Assembly (NCBI RefSeq): GCF_947501665.1
Contig: NZ_CANMWS010000003.1
Span: 62,001-126,000 of the forward strand
Origin: an uncultured Shewanella sp.
GTDB lineage: Bacteria > Pseudomonadota > Gammaproteobacteria > Enterobacterales > Shewanellaceae
Reading direction: 5' to 3'
DNA length: 64,000 nucleotides
Shown piece after piece: positions 8,415 to 16,044 of this stretch. A program made the position numbers and the translations under genes. Below the pieces are notes generated by a model. It saw nothing but the letters and a program-made list of their open reading frames with translations, made no database searches and was not told the origin of the DNA. Numbering within the stretch: position 1 is the stretch's first letter; each line of letters opens with the position of its first letter.

Positions 8415-8674
8415 CCCGTGATACTTGAAGATGCATGTTTTCAGAGCCTGTAAAAGGACCTAATTCAAGGCGTATTATTGCAGAAATGCTTTTATGCCTT
8501 TTAAGATGCTGCAACTTCGATGCAGGTGATTTTACAGGCTCCCAAGGGGCTGGTTTAAAAGTCTTTTATACTGCGTTACTGAACATTAGCTTAGAATCAC
8601 TAGGCACGCTGTTCAAAGCCTTGTCTATCAGGCTTTTAATTCCAGCTGAACCCTGCATCTTCAAGTATCACGGG
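8415..8674. mobile_element. MITE-like element with perfect 21-bp terminal inverted repeats
   Basis: The ends are CCCGTGATACTTGAAGATGC + A (8415-8435) and its exact reverse complement (8654-8674). With one mismatch the inverted repeats extend to the dinucleotide TA on both sides (8411-8412 and 8677-8678), as expected for a TA target duplication. An internal perfect 12-bp inverted repeat, GAGCCTGTAAAA (about 8444-8455) with TTTTACAGGCTC (about 8530-8541), makes a nested stem. There is no transposase frame; a 92-codon frame over the element is not credible. The right end forms the last codons and the stop of the neighbouring sensor kinase gene. Confidence 0.8.
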
Positions 8675-9927
8675 TCTAAAGGTAAGTGTAAGCTAAATGT
8701 TGTTTTTCCTTGACTACTTTCTAGTGTTGCAGATCCTTGATGTTTATTCATGATACGTTTGACAATAGCAAGCCCAAGACCATAACCTCTAGGTCCGTAT
8801 TGTTTTTGTTGCTGACTTCGATAGAAAGGCTCAAATATTTTTTCTTGTTCAGAGATTGCAATGCCTTCACCGTCATCAGTCACCGATATTTCAACGGCTT
8901 TGCTATCTTTATTGATTTCGACAATAACTGATTGATCACCAAATTTCTGTGCATTAGTAATTAAGTTCTGCAATGCTCGATCGATTAATATGGCATTAAT
9001 GGTAACTTGTGTTTGTACTTCTAAAGGTATGAAAGTAATGATTTTTTTTTGGTGAGTTTGCAATCGTTTAATTGTTTTTTCCACTAATTGATTGATTTCT
9101 ACTGGTTCCAGTTTTGGTTGTTGAAATTGAGGGTCTAAACTGGTGTAGCTTAGAAGCTCTTCTAATAATGCTTCTATTTCATCAATATCTTGATTTGTGT
9201 TTTCAACGAGTTGTTTTTGATTAGGGATATGAGGCTTGGCATATTGTAAGATAAGTGCGAGTGCAAATTTCAATCGAGAGAGTGGTGTACGGATCTCATG
9301 AGAGACGGCGTTCAATAAATGGGTTTGATTATCGATAAGGTGAGAAATATGATTCGCCATCTTGTTAAATATATTTGATAAATCATATATTTGAGAGTTT
9401 TTTGACGCTGTCACTCTTGTATTCCACTGAGCCATATTAAGTTGCTTTGCTGCTGTATTGAGTGTTTTTAAGTCTTTAAGTAAAGGCCACACACACAGAA
9501 AGCTGATAAGGACTATAGAGAGGTAAAAAAATAGGTTAAATAGACTGTTAAGTTTTGTACTGTGGTTTAATTTCAGAGGACCAATCATTAATGCTTGGTT
9601 GCCGACAGCAATGAAATACAGTTCACTATGGGGTTTTGGAGAAAGCGCGATTAGCGAATCACTTTTTAAATGATGTTTATTCGTCAAGGCAAGCTGTTCA
9701 ATATTCATCAGTGATAATGGAAAATCAGAAAAATGCGTAATATTGTTTAAATATGACGCGCGATCACTTTCAGGTAATTGAGATAAAACTTGAGCTAATG
9801 CTATAAGTGGTGCTTTTTCAACAATATTTTCGTCAGTCTTATGTTGCCAAAAACTGTCTAATGTCCAGCCTATGCCAAGAAAGCTTAGGCTGAGCAGAAG
9901 GTAAAGGCTAATAAAAAGGCGTTTCAA
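8668..9927 (-). CDS. rstB: Sensor histidine kinase, RstB-like
   Basis: A two-TM sensor kinase of 419 aa. TM1 is about residues 4-24, a periplasmic sensor region about 25-128, TM2 about 129-149, and HAMP about 150-200. The HisKA box NAVSHEIRTPLSRLK places the phospho-His at 210. HATPase motifs follow: the N box (LQNLITNAQKFG), VTDDGEGIAISEQEKIFEPF and GLGLAIV. Gene order and partner resemble RstAB of enterobacteria, a PhoP- and acid-linked system; the input here is unknown. The final residues and stop codon are contributed by the inverted repeat of the adjacent MITE, so the C-terminus has been trimmed or replaced after the last catalytic motif. Function is probably kept. Confidence 0.85.
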   Translation of the reverse strand: MKRLFISLYLLLSLSFLGIGWTLDSFWQHKTDENIVEKAPLIALAQVLSQLPESDRASYLNNITHFSDFPLSLMNIEQLALTNKHHLKSDSLIALSPKPHSELYFIAVGNQALMIGPLKLNHSTKLNSLFNLFFYLSIVLISFLCVWPLLKDLKTLNTAAKQLNMAQWNTRVTASKNSQIYDLSNIFNKMANHISHLIDNQTHLLNAVSHEIRTPLSRLKFALALILQYAKPHIPNQKQLVENTNQDIDEIEALLEELLSYTSLDPQFQQPKLEPVEINQLVEKTIKRLQTHQKKIITFIPLEVQTQVTINAILIDRALQNLITNAQKFGDQSVIVEINKDSKAVEISVTDDGEGIAISEQEKIFEPFYRSQQQKQYGPRGYGLGLAIVKRIMNKHQGSATLESSQGKTTFSLHLPLDP

Positions 9928-9942
9928 ACCATTAACCTAGAA

Positions 9943-10656
9943 TTAATTGTTCCATGCTTCTGGAGCAAATAAATAACCTTGTCCCCAGACGGTCTTAATT
10001 CTGAAAGGTGTTTCAATATTATCGCCTAGTTTTTTTCTTAAACGGGATATTCTGACATCAATTTTTCTATCTTTTCCATCGAAGTCAATGTTGAGTAAGT
10101 ATTGATATATATATTGCCTGCTTAACACTTGACCCGCTTGTGAGGCCAGTAGCCATAACAACTCAAATTCATGATTAGTGAGATCAATTTCTGTTTGACC
10201 TAGGCGTATAACCTGAGTGTGTGGATCAATGCTCAATTTACCAAAGCTTAAGCAGTGAGATTCAGTTTTTTGTGGTTGGAGCTTTCTTTTTAATAAATTA
10301 TTGATCCGCGCCAATAATAGAGCTGGATCCACAGGCTTGACCACATAGTCATCAGCGCCCATTTCTAAGCCTTTAATTTGATCTTCATTAGAGGCAAGTG
10401 CACTCATGAGTAAGATGGGACCCGAAAAATAGTCTGGCAACTTTTCACATAAGGTTAAGCCATCCATGCCCGGCAGCATGATATCTAAAATGATGATATC
10501 TGGCTTATAATGGATGAGGCGCTTTAAGACTGTATCACCTCGCCTTTCTACCTCCACGTGCATGCCATGTGATTTTAAATAATCCACAATTAAGTTAGCA
10601 AGACGAATATCGTCTTCTACTAATAGAACTCTATGATTAGATTGGGGGAGGGCCAT
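9943..10656 (-). CDS. rstA: OmpR-family response regulator, RstA-like
   Basis: A receiver plus winged-helix regulator of 237 aa from the ATG at 10654-10656. This start overlaps the upstream stop as TAATG and is preferred over an in-frame start 15 nt earlier. The receiver has the acidic pair EDD (residues 14-16), phospho-acceptor Asp58 in ILDIMLPG, and Lys in YVVKPVDP. The C-terminal winged helix (about 135-237) ends in TVWGQGYLFAPEAWNN, close to the RstA ending. It is 15 bp from rstB and co-transcribed. It probably controls its own operon; see the direct repeats upstream of the DUF3019-like gene. Confidence 0.88.
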   Translation of the reverse strand: MALPQSNHRVLLVEDDIRLANLIVDYLKSHGMHVEVERRGDTVLKRLIHYKPDIIILDIMLPGMDGLTLCEKLPDYFSGPILLMSALASNEDQIKGLEMGADDYVVKPVDPALLLARINNLLKRKLQPQKTESHCLSFGKLSIDPHTQVIRLGQTEIDLTNHEFELLWLLASQAGQVLSRQYIYQYLLNIDFDGKDRKIDVRISRLRKKLGDNIETPFRIKTVWGQGYLFAPEAWNN

Positions 10657-11072
10657 TAGAATAGACTCCATGCTTTGCGAAATGTTCGCCTTAAATGTGG
10701 TGTTGAAGCAGGAGTGACTGTTAACTTCACTTCTGCCAGTGTTTTATTTGTTTCTTTGTCTATCATTTTGAATAAAATATCTTTTTCTGTGTTGGCATTG
10801 AGTATTAATGACTTTATTTTAGGTGAGTCATTATGCCATTTCATGAGTTTATGATAGCTTGATAAAATACATATTGGTTTAAAAAAGTTAAGTAGCCATT
10901 TTAATTTGACCTGAAAATGACATAATAGTTGCTTTGAAAATGTCAGGTTAAATTTTGGAAATAGTTGCCATACTTGATAATTTTTGCTTTTGGCTGCGCA
11001 GACCTCTCCACACATTAGAAAATGAGTAGTCAAAGTGATGGGTATACATTTTATGATAGATCGTAGCACCAA
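10656..11072 (-). CDS. DUF3019-like exported protein coupled to rstAB
   Basis: A 138-aa protein with a probable signal sequence (about residues 1-27, ending MCGEVCAA). A small beta-type domain follows with the conserved pattern F-P-K-F ... C ... L-K-W ... C-I and ending RKAWSLF. These features, and its place first in an rst-type operon, fit the DUF3019 family of Shewanella-like bacteria, which as far as I recall is often next to a response regulator. The stop overlaps the rstA start (TAATG), so production is tied to the regulator. A role as a periplasmic accessory or sensor partner of RstB is inference only. Confidence 0.6.
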   Translation of the reverse strand: MVLRSIIKCIPITLTTHFLMCGEVCAAKSKNYQVWQLFPKFNLTFSKQLLCHFQVKLKWLLNFFKPICILSSYHKLMKWHNDSPKIKSLILNANTEKDILFKMIDKETNKTLAEVKLTVTPASTPHLRRTFRKAWSLF

Positions 11073-11891
11073 TTGTAAAACCTATTTCTAACTGTGTTTA
11101 AATAAAGCTGTCATGTCTTATTGCGACAGTTTTATATGTTCATTATTTTCAACACTAAGCTGTCATTCTTTTAGTTTAGCCTTTAATCGAAAATTGTCAT
11201 TGATAGAAGAAAGCTGATCAAAAAGGGCTTAGGGTATATGTATGTCTCATGCTTACCGTGACAAATGCCTTGAAGAGGAATAATCTCACTATCACTTGAT
11301 TACAATTTAATCTGGGTGGTCGGGTTTGATAAGCATATTGATTGGCCGCACCTTAATATCATTGTGTTTCGCACTGTATGACAGAAACACTAAAATGAGT
11401 ACATTTTAAGTAAAATTTATAACTTGTTATTTAACTTGGTTATTTGTTTTATCACTCTTCAGTGAGAAAAAGAGGCTTGCTAAGGCCAATTGCTGACTTT
11501 GTTCCTTGTCATAAAATAAACCAAGAGCTATAGAATACCATTTATAAGGCATTTCAGTAGTATTTATGTGGGTTTTGATGCAAAGTGATACAGCTTGTTT
11601 GAAGTGCTTTTTATATAATTCATTTAATGTGGAAGACTTACATCTATAATGAAGATTTTTTTGAGTGGTTCCTTATTGTTGCTTTTTATTTATCCTTTAA
11701 ATTAATTTAAGTTTTTATGTTACTTTCATAAAACAGTGAACCACTCAAAACGGCAATAACTATTTTACGTTTACTTGTCTAAACCTATTATTATTTGTTG
11801 TTCTTTTTAAATACAATTATATTTAAATATTCTGTAATCTGGCCGCTTTATATGATTTTAATGTTTACCTATCAATATGAATTTATTTGTA
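11073..11891. other. 819-bp spacer upstream of the rst operon
   Basis: No credible gene. The promoter of the DUF3019-rstAB operon should lie near 11080-11180, where AAGCTGTCAT occurs twice as a direct repeat (11105-11114 and 11157-11166, 52 bp apart). A stretch open on the minus strand for about 81 codons (11427-11672) lacks a start codon and may be a gene remnant. A 13-bp inverted repeat (TTTTGAGTGGTTC at 11659-11671 and its complement at 11738-11750) has a 66-bp spacer. The rest is AT-rich with no recognisable element. Confidence 0.5.
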
Positions 11892-12371
11892 TTATTCAAT
11901 TTTTACTTTATTGTTTATGAATTCAATGATGGCCTCGTTGAGGTGTTTGTTTGAGAGATAGTGTCGTGTTTTATTATGAGAAATAACGAACCCTTTTTGT
12001 GTTTTTATGATTTGATTTATTTCATTCCAAAGAAGTGTTGTATTAACATAATACGAGTCAATTTTAATATGTTGCTCGTTAATTGTCAGTTGAATATTAC
12101 TATTAGCAGATCTACTCATCATTTGTCGCATTAACCACCAAGATTTTTTAAATTTAATACTGAATGCTTCAAGTATACCTAGGGCAATCAAGAACCATGA
12201 AGCATATGAATTTAATTGTGTTAGTAACATTGAGATACCTATGATAACAAAGATAATTGATTTGTTGTAAATTCGTAGTGATGCGGGGGCTTTGGTAGAC
12301 TCCTCATAACATTCAATATAATAGTTTCTATCCAATTTATATTGGCAGGTAAATTCAGCGAGAGGGGTCAT
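11892..12371 (-). CDS. YcxB-like membrane protein
   Basis: A 159-aa protein. A short N-terminal cytoplasmic part is followed by two hydrophobic segments (about residues 37-52 and 55-70; IIFVIIGISMLLTQL and SWFLIALGILEAF). The C-terminal soluble domain has the YcxB-like pattern: INEQHIKIDS, LLWNEINQIIKTQKGFVI and a closing YLSNK segment. The family is of unknown function, and its soluble domain resembles a PH-like fold. It is divergent from the following SDR gene with about 136 bp between. No operon partner is visible. Confidence 0.65.
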   Translation of the reverse strand: MTPLAEFTCQYKLDRNYYIECYEESTKAPASLRIYNKSIIFVIIGISMLLTQLNSYASWFLIALGILEAFSIKFKKSWWLMRQMMSRSANSNIQLTINEQHIKIDSYYVNTTLLWNEINQIIKTQKGFVISHNKTRHYLSNKHLNEAIIEFINNKVKIE

Positions 12372-12507
12372 ATTCGACTCGTTATTCAGTTGAAATAAAT
12401 AGTGTAACTAAGGTCAGAGAATAAACCAATTGTTTACCCTATATTGTTTACATTTTATTGAATAATCAGTAGCCTGCTTATTAACTAATCAGCACAGAGA
12501 TGGATTT

Positions 12508-13254
12508 ATGCGGCAGAATATTTTAATCACAGGAGCAAGTTCAGGCTTAGGGCGAGGGATGGCCATTGAATTTGCGAAAAAAGGACGAAATTTAGCCTTG
12601 TGTGCTAGACGGTTCGACAAACTTGAGGAATTACAAAAAAGCTTACTCAATTTGAATCCAAGTATCCAAGTTGTGATTAGACAACTTGATGTCAATGATC
12701 ATAGTCAAGTATTTGATGTTTTCAATGAGTGCAATGAGGCATTATCAGGTATCGATCGTGTTATTATTAATGCTGGTATAGGTAAAGGTGTGACGATTGG
12801 AACGGGGTCTTTTCGCATTAATAAACAAACAGCGCAAACTAATTTTATTGCCGCATTGGCTCAAGCCGAAGCAGCAATGGAAATATTTAGAGAGCAAAAT
12901 GCAGGTCATTTAGTGACAATTTCCTCATTTAGTGCGTTAAGAGGATTTAGGCGTGCATTGACAGTGTACGCCGCTACCAAGTCTGCATTAACATCTATGA
13001 CTGAAGGGATCCGTATTGACTGTTTAGATACGCCAATTAATGTGACCTGTGTGCATCCAGGTTTTATTCGCAGTGAAATGAATGAAAAAGTGAAAAAAGT
13101 TCCTTTTATTGTTGATACAGAAACCGGATGCCGAGCGATAGTTAAAGGTATTGAAGCTGAAAAAGCAACTTGTTATGCTCCCAATTGGCCTTGGGCGTGG
13201 GGGCATTGGTTAGTGCGGATTGTTCCAGCTAAGTATCTGAAATATATTAGCTGA
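12508..13254 (+). CDS. SDR family oxidoreductase
   Basis: A classical short-chain dehydrogenase of 248 aa. The cofactor motif is TGASSGLGRG (residues 7-16), and the Arg pair at CARR after beta-2 favours NADP(H). NAGIG is the structural motif, and the catalytic Ser (ISSFSA), Tyr and Lys (YAATKSA) are in order, followed by HPGFIRSEM. The C-terminus (WPWAWGHWLVRIVP) is hydrophobic and might touch the membrane, as in lipid-active SDRs. Substrate unknown. Transcription ends at the strong hairpin at 13307-13349. Confidence 0.85.
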   Translation: MRQNILITGASSGLGRGMAIEFAKKGRNLALCARRFDKLEELQKSLLNLNPSIQVVIRQLDVNDHSQVFDVFNECNEALSGIDRVIINAGIGKGVTIGTGSFRINKQTAQTNFIAALAQAEAAMEIFREQNAGHLVTISSFSALRGFRRALTVYAATKSALTSMTEGIRIDCLDTPINVTCVHPGFIRSEMNEKVKKVPFIVDTETGCRAIVKGIEAEKATCYAPNWPWAWGHWLVRIVPAKYLKYIS

Positions 13255-13306
13255 TTACCTAACCCTAAAGGTAAAAAGCCAAGCGAATTTTATTGGTTTT
13301 TTAGTG

Positions 13307-13349
13307 TGATACTCAAATCGATCAGATCCAGTAGTCGATTTGAGTATCA
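13307..13349. terminator. Bidirectional intrinsic terminator, 15-bp perfect stem
   Basis: TGATACTCAAATCGA (13307-13321) pairs perfectly with TCGATTTGAGTATCA (13335-13349). A T-run follows on the plus side (GCTTTTT) and an A/T stretch on the minus side. It sits between the convergent SDR and VOC genes. Confidence 0.8.
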
Positions 13350-13367
13350 AACTGCTTTTTCATTTAT

Positions 13368-13790
13368 TCAATCATATAAGTTGCGTTCACTGGGCACATC
13401 ACTTTTATATTGCACAAATTCCACTTCATAACCATCAGGATCGATGTAATAAACGTTTTCTCTATGAGGGCTGTCAGCACCCTCTTTATCGATGTCGTAA
13501 CCAATGGCTTTTAATCGCTTGATAATGCCTTGGAGATCATGGGTGACAAAAGCGAAGTGCGCGAGGCCCACTTGGTGTCCGCTTAGATTGCGATTTTCTC
13601 CTTCTCCGTTATCATTCAGGCTGAGATATTGATAGTTATCACCAAAGTGAACCCAGTTTCTCGGTTTGCCATACCAAGTGCCTTCATCGCCTCCGCGTAT
13701 ACGCCAGTGAGGGAAAATGGTTTGATAAAAATTCAGTGACTTAGCAATATCTTTAACGACGAGATTAATATGTTCGAGTTGGATCATCAT
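13368..13790 (-). CDS. VOC (glyoxalase/dioxygenase) superfamily protein
   Basis: A single-domain VOC protein of 140 aa with two betaalphabetabetabeta modules. LEHINLVVKDIAKSLNFY opens the first, and GLAHFAFVTHDLQGIIKRL with VYYIDPDGYEVEFVQY forms the second. Candidate metal ligands are His8, the His in LAHFAF and the Glu in YEVEFV. Members act as glyoxalases, thiol transferases or dioxygenases; the substrate cannot be called. It lies 36 bp downstream of the FMN reductase gene and probably shares its mRNA, controlled from the palindromes at 14470-14512. Confidence 0.85.
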   Translation of the reverse strand: MMIQLEHINLVVKDIAKSLNFYQTIFPHWRIRGGDEGTWYGKPRNWVHFGDNYQYLSLNDNGEGENRNLSGHQVGLAHFAFVTHDLQGIIKRLKAIGYDIDKEGADSPHRENVYYIDPDGYEVEFVQYKSDVPSERNLYD

Positions 13791-13826
13791 TTTTTCCTTA
13801 AAATTGATAAATATGACATGGGTAAA

Positions 13827-14435
13827 TTACATACCGTAAACATACTCTTGTTGTTTCGGGTAAGGTGTGGATGCATGTCGTTGGCGTATTGGTCGCAGTG
13901 CTTTGGCATATTGATGTAGCATATGCACACTGTAATTGACTCTTTCTCTTAAATCGTACTCTCTGTCACTTTCAGCCGTCGCGGTATTTAAGACGTCAGT
14001 GACATTTCTAATGATCAGGTGGTCTGGGGTGGCAACCAGTTTGTTATTTTTTAATGCATTCATGCGCAATTCTGCAATCGGGTACGCACCACTTATTCCA
14101 CTCACGACCGACACCAATAAAGCCGGTTTATGCGCTGTCTCTTGATTTTCACACATGAGAAGAAAGTTTTTCAGTAATGGGGACGCCATTCCGCCCCACT
14201 CTGGGGTAATTAAAACAAGGGCATCAGCTTGTTTCACCTGCTGGCTAATAAAGGGCCAAACACTGCCATTGGCTGATTTTGTTTGGCTGTCGCCATCCCA
14301 AAAAGGGAGTGAGTAGCGACACAGTTCTAAGTGATTGGCTTCATCAAATAATGTATTGGTATCGAGTAAGTATTGCGCCACTTTAGCACTTTGTGAGCCT
14401 TCCCTTTGGCTGCTGCTGACAATGAGTAATTTCAT
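13827..14435 (-). CDS. NAD(P)H-dependent FMN reductase family flavoprotein
   Basis: A flavodoxin-fold reductase of 202 aa. The phosphate-binding N-terminal loop is SSSQREGSQSAK (about residues 7-18). The FMN isoalloxazine loop, equivalent to the usual PEYNGS, reads TPEWGGMASPLLKNF (about 98-112). The SGISGAYP segment follows. It likely uses NAD(P)H to reduce flavin, quinones, azo dyes or chromate; the physiological acceptor is unknown. It is the first gene of an FMN reductase-VOC pair, divergent from a SufR-like regulator whose probable operators lie directly upstream, suggesting redox or Fe-S control. Confidence 0.85.
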   Translation of the reverse strand: MKLLIVSSSQREGSQSAKVAQYLLDTNTLFDEANHLELCRYSLPFWDGDSQTKSANGSVWPFISQQVKQADALVLITPEWGGMASPLLKNFLLMCENQETAHKPALLVSVVSGISGAYPIAELRMNALKNNKLVATPDHLIIRNVTDVLNTATAESDREYDLRERVNYSVHMLHQYAKALRPIRQRHASTPYPKQQEYVYGM

Positions 14436-14469
14436 TTTCTGTTATCCTTTTTTGCTCTCTTATTAAATA

Positions 14470-14512
14470 AAGTAAATGCTTTACTTAATAAAGTAAAGAA
14501 AAAAGTTTACTT
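14470..14512. promoter_or_regulatory. Double palindromic operator between the FMN reductase and regulator genes
   Basis: Two copies of AAGTAAA/TTTACTT inverted pairs occur: AAGTAAA-TGC-TTTACTT (14470-14486), and AAGTAAA with an 8-bp spacer to TTTACTT (14491-14512). The centres are about 23-24 bp apart, close to two helical turns. The position, 35-78 bp upstream of the FMN reductase start and 90-132 bp upstream of the regulator start, suits control of both promoters by the winged-helix protein encoded at 14602. Confidence 0.65.
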
Positions 14513-14601
14513 AATTGTCATATGAGTAATAATAGTGGACGAGCAACATGATTTCAGTATTGATGGATAATCATAGCCATGAGTCATAAAGGAGGGCGGA
14601 A

Positions 14602-15222
14602 GTGAAAACCAGTGAGAAAATAGTACAAATGCTTAAAACGCGAGGACCATTGACCGCGAAGGTGTTAGCTGAAGAATTAGTGCTAACGACCATGGGTGTT
14701 CGTCAGCACTTACAAGGACTTGAAGACAGTGGTGATGTGGTTTTTGAAGATAAGAAAGCCGTAAGAGGGCGGCCTACTCGCTTTTGGTCACTCACCACGC
14801 AAAGTAACAGTCATTTTACGGATCGCCATCCTGAATTGACGGTACAATTGATTGATTCTGTAAAAACAATCTTTGGTGAGCAAGGGTTAGAGCAATTGAT
14901 TGATCACAGGGAGTCGACGTCATTAGATTTATATTTAGAAGCGATGGGAAATAAAACCAGCCTCATTGATAAATTAGAGGTGCTTAAGCAGTTGAGGACT
15001 GATGAAGGTTACATGGCCAGCATCGAGCAAGAAGGGGATTTTTATTGGTTATTGGAAAATCATTGTCCTATTTGTGCGGCAGCGAGTCAGTGTTTAAATT
15101 TTTGTCGCTCTGAATTACAGCTTTTTCAACGTTTATTTGAAGCTTGTGCAACGGTGAGCCGTGAAGAGCATATTATTGAAGGCGCAAGGCGCTGTGCTTA
15201 TAAAGTCGTACCGATAAAATAG
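14602..15222 (+). CDS. SufR-like (COG2345-type) winged-helix regulator with Cys cluster
   Basis: A 206-aa regulator with a GTG start behind a near-perfect ribosome site (AAGGAGGGCGGAA). The N-terminal HTH (about 1-65) has MGVRQHLQGLEDSGDV as the recognition region and a wing RGRPTRFWSLT. The C-terminal half holds six cysteines in a family-typical arrangement: Cys155, 158, 164, 168 (HCPICAAASQCLNFC), Cys182 and Cys198 (ARRCAY). This suggests an Fe-S or metal centre as in cyanobacterial SufR. It probably represses the divergent FMN reductase-VOC operon and itself. No suf genes are nearby, so the regulon differs from SufR proper. Confidence 0.8.
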   Translation: MKTSEKIVQMLKTRGPLTAKVLAEELVLTTMGVRQHLQGLEDSGDVVFEDKKAVRGRPTRFWSLTTQSNSHFTDRHPELTVQLIDSVKTIFGEQGLEQLIDHRESTSLDLYLEAMGNKTSLIDKLEVLKQLRTDEGYMASIEQEGDFYWLLENHCPICAAASQCLNFCRSELQLFQRLFEACATVSREEHIIEGARRCAYKVVPIK

Positions 15223-15267
15223 TGTTTATACAAAGCAGTGTCGATATGTTGCTTGAATGAGGGTTTC

Positions 15268-15996
15268 ATGCAGTCAAAACGAGGTCGGTTAGATCGATTT
15301 ATCATTAAAAATTTGCAAGTCAGTGCTAGGCAAGTACAGCTCATGCTGGCTAAAAATCAAATCTGGGTTGATGGTCATTTAGCTAAAGATAGGGGCTTGC
15401 TTATTGATGAATTCTCCCAGATTTGTGTAAATGGGGACACCCTGCAGCAGAATCAACCTACTTATATTATGTTACACAAACCGATTGGGGTGGTGAGTGC
15501 GACAAAGGACAAGCAGCATAAAACCGTGATTGATTGTTTAGCGACATCTGGATTGACTGTAAGTGAGACTAATATCGATACATTGCACATTGTGGGCAGA
15601 CTCGATCTCAATACTTCTGGGTTGTTATTGCTAACCAATGATGGCCGCTGGTCTAGTGCTTTGATGTCACCGAATAAAAAAGTCAAAAAGGTGTATTGGG
15701 TCACCCTTAAAAATCCATTAACTAATGAATATATATCAGCCTTTAAAAAGGGGATGTATTTTTCCTATGAAGATATTACTACGTTACCTGCTGAACTTGA
15801 GATCCTCAGTGAATATGTGGCTCAAGTGACGTTAATGGAAGGGCGTTATCATCAAATTAAGCGTATGTTTGGCCGCTTTAGAAATCCTGTATTGGCTTTA
15901 CATCGAGTGTCTGTTGGGCATATTGTGCTGGATAATCATTTAGCTGTGGGGCAGGCTCGTGGGCTAACCTTGGATGAAATCGCGCTTAAAGCGTAA
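15268..15996 (+). CDS. RsuA/RluE-family rRNA pseudouridine synthase
   Basis: A pseudouridine synthase of 242 aa counted from the ATG at 15268, which has a GAGGG ribosome site; a start at 15238 would add ten residues before it. An S4 RNA-binding domain (about 3-60; RLDRFIIKN, RQVQLMLAKNQIWVDG) precedes the catalytic domain. The catalytic Asp lies in GRLDLNTSGLLLLTNDG. The conserved KPIGVVSA and EGRYHQIKRMFG motifs are present. It is close to RsuA (16S U516), but RluE-like specificity cannot be excluded. Its stop codon lies inside the stem of the downstream terminator. Confidence 0.88.
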   Translation: MQSKRGRLDRFIIKNLQVSARQVQLMLAKNQIWVDGHLAKDRGLLIDEFSQICVNGDTLQQNQPTYIMLHKPIGVVSATKDKQHKTVIDCLATSGLTVSETNIDTLHIVGRLDLNTSGLLLLTNDGRWSSALMSPNKKVKKVYWVTLKNPLTNEYISAFKKGMYFSYEDITTLPAELEILSEYVAQVTLMEGRYHQIKRMFGRFRNPVLALHRVSVGHIVLDNHLAVGQARGLTLDEIALKA

Positions 15997-16028
15997 AAGC
16001 GAATACCGAGTCAATATTCGCTTTTACG
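15992..16028. terminator. Bidirectional intrinsic terminator, 14-bp perfect stem
   Basis: CGTAAAAGCGAATA (15992-16005) and TATTCGCTTTTACG (16015-16028) form a perfect stem with a 9-nt loop. The stem begins two bases before the stop codon of the pseudouridine synthase gene. It separates that gene from the convergent transporter gene. Confidence 0.75.
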
Positions 16029-16044
16029 TTAAAAGGGACAAACC

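Noticed and set aside
8435..8713. 92-codon plus-strand frame across the MITE-like element
   Set aside because: It begins and ends inside repeat sequence and the kinase 3' end, has no domain signal and no ribosome site, and is best explained as chance openness of the repeat.
11659..11750. Mobile-element ends (13-bp inverted repeat, TTTTGAGTGGTTC)
   Set aside because: The 66-bp spacer is very short, no target duplication is visible, and nothing inside resembles a known element. Kept only as a note in the spacer entry.
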